The notes below the pieces were generated by a model. That model made no database searches, was not told where the DNA came from, and saw only the letters and a list, made by a program, of their open reading frames with translations. 9,365 bases of DNA from Chitinophagaceae bacterium (lineage in GTDB: Bacteria; Bacteroidota; Bacteroidia; Chitinophagales; Chitinophagaceae): assembly GCA_947378615.1 (NCBI GenBank), contig CANCKV010000089.1, positions 1-9,365 of the forward strand, in the 5' to 3' direction. Numbering within the stretch: position 1 is the first letter of the stretch; every line of letters starts with the position of its first letter. Of the stretch, positions 1-4,838 are shown in pieces. The position numbers and the translations under genes are program-made.

Positions 1-188
1 CGGCAGATAATCTATTACTCTCATCAAATAGGGCAAAGGCAGTAATGGAATATTTTATTTCAAAGGGTATCGCTTCTAATAGATTACAATTTAAAGGTTT
101 CGGTGCTACAAAACCAATTGCAGACAATAATTCTGATTTAGGAAGGGCGATCAATAGAAGAACAGAAATTCAGATTATTGCCTTGTAA
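1..188 (+). CDS. OmpA-family protein, C-terminal fragment (5' end outside window)
   Basis: This is the last 61 complete codons of a gene entering from the left edge, read in the frame beginning at base 3 and ending at TAA 186-188. The peptide shows the C-terminal half of the OmpA-like peptidoglycan-binding fold: LSSNRAKAV, then a helix ending GIASNRL, then FKGFGATKPIADN, and finally GRAINRRTEIQII. The GRxxNRRxEI signature is diagnostic of this family, whose domain holds outer-membrane or periplasmic proteins to the cell wall. In Bacteroidota it often ends long proteins with TPR or WD40-like PD40 repeats, but nothing upstream is visible, so the full architecture is unknown. The gene converges on panC, with 34 bp between the two stop codons. 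Confidence 0.88.
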   Translation, partial: ADNLLLSSNRAKAVMEYFISKGIASNRLQFKGFGATKPIADNNSDLGRAINRRTEIQIIAL

Positions 189-209
189 CCGCTAATTTGA
201 ATTAACGGT
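188..209. terminator. weak hairpin between the converging OmpA-like gene and panC
   Basis: An imperfect inverted repeat fills most of the 34-bp gap. ACCG (188-191) pairs with CGGT (206-209), there is one C/A mismatch, and TAATT (193-197) pairs with AATTA (200-204) around a very tight loop. It starts on the last base of the OmpA-like stop codon. The plus-strand 3' flank is only moderately T-rich, so it may be a weak terminator for either gene rather than a canonical intrinsic one. Confidence 0.35.
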
Positions 210-222
210 ATTCTTCCAAATA

Positions 223-1068
223 TCAATTCAAGATTAAATTATCAATTAAACGTACATTCTTAATAGTGGCAGCAATCAAAACTATCACATTGTCTTTTGA
301 ACTGTATGCTGTAATAGGAGTCAAAGAACCTGCATCACAGAAAGCAATATAGTCGATAGTATCAAAGCCATTTCGTAATAGGTCAGCTTTCATTTTACTT
401 TCAATCTCTAAAATAGGAATAGACGAAATATGGTCTTTGGCAAATAAAAGTGCTTGATAAATGATCGTTGCTTTACTATTATCTGTTTCACTCAACCTGA
501 CATTTCTACTACTCTTTGCCAATCCACTTTCTTCTCTTACCGTAGGGCAGATAATTAAATGAACTGTCGAATTCGTCAATTCAAGTAGTTTGCTAATCAC
601 CATACATTGCTGATAATCCTTTTGACCCATAAAAAGCCGATGAGGCTTCACGATTTTGAGCAACCGGTTTACTACTTGACAGACACCCTGAAAATGTCCG
701 GGTCTATATTTTCCTTCTAAAATAGTTTCTAAAAATCCAAGTTGGTAAGATTCAAGTATTTCATTTGCAGGATAAAGTTCAGCAGCAGATGGTAAAAACA
801 AAACATCACATCCCGTTTCATAAAGCAATTGAATATCCTTTTCAATGGTTTGAGGATAATTATCAAAGTCATTTTGGTCATTAAATTGAGTAGGATTTAC
901 AAATATGCTACAAACAGTCAAATCCGAATTGCCTTTACAATTTTCTATTAATGAAACATGTCCTGCATGTAAAGCACCCATTGTTGGAACGTATCCTATT
1001 ATTTTTTCCTCTTTTCTATACTTATCTAGAAAATTATTTATTCCTTTTATTGTCTTAAATATGATCAT
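223..1068 (-). CDS. panC: pantothenate synthetase (pantoate--beta-alanine ligase)
   Basis: Cytoplasmic enzyme that joins pantoate and beta-alanine using ATP, through a pantoyl-adenylate, in pantothenate and coenzyme A synthesis. At 281 residues it has the usual family length. Visible motifs are YVPTMGALHAGH (26-37) with the HxGH-type nucleotide-binding histidines H34 and H37, FVNPTQF (56-62), GHFQGVCQVVNRLLKIVKP (124-142), FMGQKDYQQ (146-154) with the catalytic-type lysine K150, and AKSSRN (184-189), the KMSKS-like segment. All expected active-site landmarks are present. The ATG at 1066-1068 puts the MGALHAGH motif at the normal distance from the N-terminus. The gene diverges from the glycogen-synthase-like gene across 111 bp. 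No panB or panD is in the window. The gene looks intact. Confidence 0.96.
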   Translation of the reverse strand: MIIFKTIKGINNFLDKYRKEEKIIGYVPTMGALHAGHVSLIENCKGNSDLTVCSIFVNPTQFNDQNDFDNYPQTIEKDIQLLYETGCDVLFLPSAAELYPANEILESYQLGFLETILEGKYRPGHFQGVCQVVNRLLKIVKPHRLFMGQKDYQQCMVISKLLELTNSTVHLIICPTVREESGLAKSSRNVRLSETDNSKATIIYQALLFAKDHISSIPILEIESKMKADLLRNGFDTIDYIAFCDAGSLTPITAYSSKDNVIVLIAATIKNVRLIDNLILN

Positions 1069-1077
1069 TTATCAACT

Positions 1078-1100
1078 AATTTGACTATATAAATTTGACT
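1078..1100. repeat. direct repeat AATTTGACT x2 in the panC / glycogen-synthase-like intergenic region
   Basis: The 9-mer AATTTGACT occurs at 1078-1086 and again at 1092-1100, a 14-bp period. The copies lie just upstream of panC's start on the opposite strand and upstream of the plus-strand gene's candidate promoter. The second copy overlaps TAAATTTG (1090-1097), a formal match to the Bacteroidota -7 consensus. The repeat is seen directly; a regulatory role is only inferred, and in AT-rich DNA it could be chance. Confidence 0.4.
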
Positions 1101-1112
1101 CTTCATAATTAG

Positions 1113-1125
1113 ACGTATTTTACGT
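1113..1125. promoter_or_regulatory. 13-bp palindrome, possible operator, upstream of the glycogen-synthase-like gene
   Basis: ACGTA-TTT-TACGT is a perfect inverted repeat with 5-bp arms. Its last base is the first base of the candidate -7 element at 1125-1132. A second palindrome with the same TATTTTA core sits at 1135-1149, centre to centre 23 bp away. Location and symmetry suggest a protein-binding site; no binding protein can be named. Confidence 0.35.
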
Positions 1126-1132
1126 AACTTCG
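1125..1132 (+). promoter_or_regulatory. candidate -7 promoter element (TAACTTCG)
   Basis: TAACTTCG matches the Bacteroidota TAnnTTTG -7 consensus at all fixed positions but one, and is followed by CGCC. It lies 47 bp before the ATG at 1180, with predicted transcription start near 1139. I found no TTTG at the expected -33 distance; the nearest (1094-1097) is several bases too far upstream. It probably drives the glycogen-synthase-like gene. Confidence 0.4.
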
Positions 1133-1134
1133 CC

Positions 1135-1149
1135 GCCTTATTTTAAGGC
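1135..1149. repeat. 15-bp palindrome GCCTTA-TTT-TAAGGC near the predicted transcript start
   Basis: Perfect 6-bp arms flank a TTT centre, 30 bp upstream of the ATG at 1180. If transcription starts upstream of it, the RNA would form a short hairpin; if transcription starts near 1139, it is better read as a DNA operator. It shares its TATTTTA core with the palindrome at 1113-1125. Confidence 0.4.
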
Positions 1150-1179
1150 TACTCATATAAATAAATTACGACGTACTAG

Positions 1180-1992
1180 ATGTCAAAGAAAAGAATTTTA
1201 TTCATAGCCACAGAAATGTCGCCTTATTTAGAGCTAACTGAGTTTTCAGAAATTGTAAACAGGTTAGCCATCAAGAGCAACGAGACTGGCTTAGAGGTTC
1301 GTTGTATCATGCCAAGATTTGGCGTAATTAACGAACGTAGGCATCGGCTACATGAAGTAGTGAGATTATCAGGAATCAATATCTCTATTGATAACGATGA
1401 TTATCCGCTTCAAATAAAAGTAGCGTCATTGCCGAATGCAAGATTACAGGTTTATTTTTTGGAGAACGAAGATTTTTTCAAAAGAAAGCAAATTTTCCAT
1501 GATGACGAAGAACAATGGTTTGATGACAATGGATTACGAACGATTTTCTTCTGCAAAGGAGCACTAGAAACTGTAAAGAAATTTGGTTGGGCTCCTGATA
1601 TTATTCATTGTAGTGGATGGATGGCTAGCCTTGCTCCTGTTTATATCAGAACTGCTTACAAGCGTGAACCGGTATTTGGAAACAGTAAAATTGTTTTTAC
1701 AATTGGAGAGAATACTTTCGAAGAAAAGCTGTCTTCTGATTTTATTAAGAAAGCTTTGATTAATAATAATATTAAAGAAAAAGATCTCGATACATTCAAG
1801 GAATTGACTAACACAGCTCTATTTAAAGGTGGAGCAACTTATGCAGATGCTATCACATTTGGAGCGGAAGAACCTCATCCTTTATTGGTTTCTGAATTTG
1901 CAAAAGCTAAAGGAAAAAAGATTGTCAACTTCAAAGGGTTCACTACAGATTTATCAGAATACATGGAATTATATAACGGTCTAGCTACATAA
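1180..1992 (+). CDS. glycogen/starch synthase-like protein, single N-terminal GT5 domain, probably non-catalytic
   Basis: The 270 residues match the N-terminal Rossmann half of GT5 glycogen synthases: KRILFIATEMSPY at the start (4-16), RCIMPRFGVI (41-50), VYFLENEDFF (91-100), and PDIIHCSGWMAS (139-150), where active enzymes have a PDVVHAHDW-type motif. Full enzymes are about 480 residues, and the second GT-B domain is absent. The KTGG loop that binds ADP-glucose after the start motif is replaced by LTEF (19-22), and the HD of HAHDW by SG. From this I infer that it does not make glycogen and may act as a scaffold or carbohydrate sensor. Databases commonly name such short Bacteroidota proteins glycogen synthase, so the label should be treated as homology only. 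As I recall, pairing with panC is common in the phylum. The reading frame is uninterrupted and ends at TAA 1990-1992, so this is not an obvious recent truncation. Confidence 0.82.
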   Translation: MSKKRILFIATEMSPYLELTEFSEIVNRLAIKSNETGLEVRCIMPRFGVINERRHRLHEVVRLSGINISIDNDDYPLQIKVASLPNARLQVYFLENEDFFKRKQIFHDDEEQWFDDNGLRTIFFCKGALETVKKFGWAPDIIHCSGWMASLAPVYIRTAYKREPVFGNSKIVFTIGENTFEEKLSSDFIKKALINNNIKEKDLDTFKELTNTALFKGGATYADAITFGAEEPHPLLVSEFAKAKGKKIVNFKGFTTDLSEYMELYNGLAT

Positions 1993-2171
1993 TTTTTAAT
2001 TATCAGTATCTAGTTGAAATAAATGCAAAGAATAAATGAAAAGACTTCTGTATCATCTAAGAATTCAATCTCGTTAAACATTCTAGTCATTTTAAATCAG
2101 TACTATTTTTATTGAATTAGTTATTTTTTTATTAAACCCGATTATTTATTCCTATAAAATTTACAGACTAT

Positions 2172-2179
2172 TATATTTG
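2172..2179 (+). promoter_or_regulatory. candidate -7 promoter element of metK (TATATTTG)
   Basis: TATATTTG is an exact match to TAnnTTTG and is followed by CCAC. It lies 38 bp before the metK ATG, giving a predicted start near 2186 and a leader of about 30 nt. That leaves no room for a SAM riboswitch. No clear -33 TTTG is visible. The rest of the 225-bp gap from 1993 is AT-rich, with no convincing gene. Confidence 0.5.
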
Positions 2180-2217
2180 CCACTTATTTTTTAAATAATA
2201 ACAAAAAAGTATAAAAA

Positions 2218-3468
2218 ATGCCTTACTTATTTACTTCAGAGAGTGTTTCAGAAGGACATCCAGACAAAGTAGCTGACCAGATTTCTGATGCGTTGATTGA
2301 TAATTTTTTAGCTTTTGATCCTGAATCAAAAGTTGCTTGTGAAACTTTAGTTACAACAGGTCAGGTGATGCTTGCCGGAGAAGTAAAGAGTAATTCTTAC
2401 TTAGACGTTCAAGAAATCGCTAGAGGGGTAATCCGTAAGATTGGATATACTAAGAGCGAATACATGTTTGAGGCGAATAGTTGTGGTATTTTATCCGCTA
2501 TTCACGAACAAAGTGCAGATATTAATCAAGGGGTTGATAGAAGTAATAAGGAAGAACAAGGTGCAGGTGATCAGGGAATGATGTTTGGTTATGCAACCAA
2601 CGAAACCGAAGATTATATGCCTTTAGCCCTTGACTTAGCACATAAGATTCTAATTGAATTAGCGGCTCTTCGCAGAGAAAACAATGAAATCAAATATTTG
2701 CGTCCTGATGCAAAGAGTCAGGTAACTCTTGAATACGATGACAATAACAAGCCTGTAAGAATTGATGCAATTGTTGTTTCTACGCAGCATGATGATTTTG
2801 ATACAGAAGCTGACATGTTGGCTAAAATCAAGAAAGACATTGTTGAAATATTGATTCCTCGTGTAAAAGCCAAATATGGCAAATACGCTTCTTTATTTAA
2901 TGACAACATACAATACCACATCAATCCAACAGGAAAGTTTGTGATTGGAGGCCCTCATGGAGATACAGGATTGACTGGTCGTAAGATAATCGTAGATACT
3001 TATGGCGGAAAGGGTGCTCATGGTGGTGGCGCATTTAGTGGTAAAGATCCAAGTAAAGTGGATAGAAGTGCTGCTTATGCAACAAGACATATTGCTAAAA
3101 ATTTGGTTGCTGCAGGTGTTGCCGAAGAAATTCTGGTTCAGGTTTCTTATGCTATTGGCGTTGCAAAACCAATGGGTATTTATGTAAATACTTATGGAAC
3201 AGGAAAAGTAGGAAAAACAGATGGAGAGATTGCCAAGATAGTAGAAAGTGTATTTGATATGCGTCCTTACTTTATTGAGCAACGCTTAAAGCTTCGTAAT
3301 CCTATCTATAGCGAAACTGCAGCTTATGGTCACATGGGACGTAAAAACGAAATTGTAACTAAAGAATTTAAAGGTCCAGATGGAAAGAAAATCACAAGAG
3401 AAGTAGAATTATTTACTTGGGAAAAACTAGATTTTGTTCCAGCTGTGAAGAAAGCTTTTGGTTTATAA
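2218..3468 (+). CDS. metK: S-adenosylmethionine synthetase (methionine adenosyltransferase)
   Basis: Cytoplasmic enzyme that makes S-adenosylmethionine from methionine and ATP, supplying all methyl transfer. The N-terminal [20 protein letters not shown] (5-24) carries the ATP-binding His-Pro-Asp-Lys (14-17). The two family signatures are [12 protein letters not shown] (115-126) and GGGAFSGKD (269-277), with [14 protein letters not shown] (244-257) before the second. At 416 residues it is slightly longer than the roughly 385 of E. coli MetK, which is within the family range. The ATG at 2218 places the signature immediately at the N-terminus, as expected. An A-rich leader replaces a Shine-Dalgarno sequence, common in this phylum. 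A strong terminator follows 18 bp after the stop, so it is probably monocistronic. Nothing appears damaged. Confidence 0.98.
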   Translation: MPYLFTSESVSEGHPDKVADQISDALIDNFLAFDPESKVACETLVTTGQVMLAGEVKSNSYLDVQEIARGVIRKIGYTKSEYMFEANSCGILSAIHEQSADINQGVDRSNKEEQGAGDQGMMFGYATNETEDYMPLALDLAHKILIELAALRRENNEIKYLRPDAKSQVTLEYDDNNKPVRIDAIVVSTQHDDFDTEADMLAKIKKDIVEILIPRVKAKYGKYASLFNDNIQYHINPTGKFVIGGPHGDTGLTGRKIIVDTYGGKGAHGGGAFSGKDPSKVDRSAAYATRHIAKNLVAAGVAEEILVQVSYAIGVAKPMGIYVNTYGTGKVGKTDGEIAKIVESVFDMRPYFIEQRLKLRNPIYSETAAYGHMGRKNEIVTKEFKGPDGKKITREVELFTWEKLDFVPAVKKAFGL

Positions 3469-3485
3469 TGAATACATGTTTATAA

Positions 3486-3531
3486 AAAAAGAGGCTGTCC
3501 AAAATAATTATTTATTGGACAGTCTCTTTTT
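3486..3531. terminator. strong hairpin terminator, probably bidirectional, between metK and the regulator gene
   Basis: The left arm (3486-3502, AAAAAGAGGCTGTCCAA) pairs with the right arm (3515-3531) over 17 positions with a single G-T wobble, around a 12-nt AT-rich loop. The arms are A-rich on the left and T-rich on the right, so RNA from either strand would form a stem followed by a U-rich tail. It lies 18 bp after the metK stop and 18 bp beyond the regulator's stop at 3550, ideal for insulating two converging genes. The GAGGCTGTC core resembles terminator hairpins I recall from other Bacteroidota. Confidence 0.9.
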
Positions 3532-3549
3532 ATTTTGGGGATTATTACA

Positions 3550-4611
3550 CTAATAACAAGTCATCTCACTTAATTTCTCTACATCAACAATAAAAATTCT
3601 TCCAGCCCTTATTTCAATAAAGCCTTCCAATTTAAAATCACTGAGTGTTCGAATCAACGATTCGGTTGCAGTGCCCACATATCTAGCAATGTCATCTCTT
3701 GAAATCTCAAGTGTCTGACCACTTTTCTCATTATTAAATTTATGATGTATATCTAGTAGTGCCTTTGCTACTCGCTTTCTTAATGAATTATAGGCAAGAT
3801 TTAGCAATCGTGATTCCTTATCTTGCATATCTGCAGTAATCAATTTAATAAACTTGGAGGCTATCCCAATATCATTATAGACAAGTTGTACAAACTCTTC
3901 CCTTGGAATAATCGCAACTTCCGAGTCTTTCAATGCAAGTGTTGAATCTTCATAATTTGTTTCTTCAAGTATCGGAATGTAGCCTATAAAGTCGCCAGGT
4001 CCATAAAAATTAGTGATGTATTCCTTACCATCCTCATTCGTTTGATACCCTTTTAGTTGTCCACTCTTTAAAAAATAAAGATACTTTGGTCGCTTACCTT
4101 GCGTATAAAGAAGTTGCTTTTTAAATACTAAGTGTGTATCATAACTATCCAAATCCATTTTCAAAAGACCCGAATTATGCAATTGCTTCATCAACTCATT
4201 TACTCCTTTATTATCGCCCTCATACTTTCTTTGAAGAATCTCATGTTTCTTCAACCTCGTCTCAATAGCACTTAATAATTCATAGTCATCAAATGGTTTC
4301 GAAATATAATCATCGGCTCCCATATCCATTCCCTTTCTGAAATCGCTTCTTTCTGCCTTCGCTGTCAAAAAAACAAAGGGGACATGTTGAGTGTCAACAT
4401 TCTTTTTTAATAAATGTAATACACCATAACCATCAAGCTCGGGCATCATTATATCACAAATAATAAGATCCGGCTTTTCAGCAATTGCCACTTCTACTCC
4501 CTTTCTTCCGTCAGGGGCCAACATCGTTATGTAACCATCTAACGAAAGTATCTCTGCAATGTTTTCTCTGATGTCTTTGTGATCATCAATTATAAGAATT
4601 TTATATGCCAT
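3550..4611 (-). CDS. response regulator fused to a Crp/Fnr-family transcription factor
   Basis: This 353-residue protein has three parts. Residues 1 to about 122 are a receiver domain with acidic pocket D9/D10, phospho-acceptor D53 in ICDIMMPELDGYG, T83 in FLTAK and K105 in SKPF, so it should be phosphorylatable. Residues about 140-255 are a cyclic-nucleotide-binding-like fold (LKSGQLKGYQ, NFYGPGDFIGY) without the RxA[T/S] phosphate-binding loop of cAMP receptors. Residues about 270-345 form a Crp-type winged helix with ISRDDIARYVGTATESLIRTL; E317 and R321 align with the base-reading E and R of Fnr/Crp, while the Fnr Ser position is I320. There is no cysteine cluster (only C52 and C352), so it is not an Fe-S Fnr. 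No histidine kinase is nearby. It is divergent from the copper ATPase gene across an FNR-like box, which suggests that target and possible self-control. Confidence 0.9.
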   Translation of the reverse strand: MAYKILIIDDHKDIRENIAEILSLDGYITMLAPDGRKGVEVAIAEKPDLIICDIMMPELDGYGVLHLLKKNVDTQHVPFVFLTAKAERSDFRKGMDMGADDYISKPFDDYELLSAIETRLKKHEILQRKYEGDNKGVNELMKQLHNSGLLKMDLDSYDTHLVFKKQLLYTQGKRPKYLYFLKSGQLKGYQTNEDGKEYITNFYGPGDFIGYIPILEETNYEDSTLALKDSEVAIIPREEFVQLVYNDIGIASKFIKLITADMQDKESRLLNLAYNSLRKRVAKALLDIHHKFNNEKSGQTLEISRDDIARYVGTATESLIRTLSDFKLEGFIEIRAGRIFIVDVEKLSEMTCY

Positions 4612-4627
4612 AATTATAAAGTTGAAA

Positions 4628-4635
4628 TAAAGATA
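4628..4635 (-). promoter_or_regulatory. weak -7-like element upstream of the regulator gene (TATCTTTA)
   Basis: On the minus strand this reads TATCTTTA, one base off TAnnTTTG, ending 17 bp before the regulator's ATG. It is the only near match I found in this direction, and one mismatch in such AT-rich DNA is weak support. Confidence 0.2.
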
Positions 4636-4754
4636 AGGATGTGATTCTATTTTTTGTTTTTGAATTGAAAAAAAAGTACATCCTCACTTTCAAATACCTC
4701 TTTTTATTAGAAATAATGAATATGCAATATTAATGCTGATTCGAAATAGATTTA

Positions 4755-4768
4755 CTGATAATTATCAA
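4755..4768. promoter_or_regulatory. FNR/FixK-type box (CTGAT-AATT-ATCAA)
   Basis: The site differs from the Fnr/FixK consensus TTGAT-N4-ATCAA only at the first base, and its inner 12 bp (TGATAATTATCA) are perfectly palindromic. It sits between the divergent REC-Crp/Fnr regulator gene and the CcoI-type ATPase, 70 bp upstream of the ATPase ATG and 143 bp upstream of the regulator ATG. Its centre is about 54 bp upstream of the start predicted from the -7 element at 4802-4809. Fnr-family proteins classically control oxygen-limited cbb3 oxidase and ccoGHIS/fixGHIS genes, so the location fits the function. Which protein binds is inferred. Confidence 0.7.
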
Positions 4769-4801
4769 CATTTTAAATAACTGTAGTTAATTAATATTAA
4801 A

Positions 4802-4809
4802 TAATTTTG
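4802..4809 (+). promoter_or_regulatory. candidate -7 promoter element of the copper ATPase gene (TAATTTTG)
   Basis: TAATTTTG matches TAnnTTTG exactly and lies 29 bp before the ATG at 4839, with predicted start near 4816. No TTTG is present at the -33 position, which would fit a promoter needing an activator bound at the upstream FNR-like box. Confidence 0.45.
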
Positions 4810-4838
4810 TCGGTATTTTGGAGCCTCAATAAAACAAC

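Noticed and set aside
2023..2115. 30-codon plus-strand ORF after the glycogen-synthase-like gene
   Set aside because: Short, no ribosome-binding site, no recognisable motif. I considered a remnant of a downstream neighbour gene but found no supporting similarity.
1993..2217. SAM riboswitch upstream of metK
   Set aside because: The predicted leader is only about 30 nt and no conserved SAM-binding fold is visible in the AT-rich gap.
2893..3282. Minus-strand 129-codon ORF inside metK, and other ORFs opposite or out of frame with metK
   Set aside because: It lies wholly within a strongly recognised gene, has no family features, and its composition is that of antisense metK codons.
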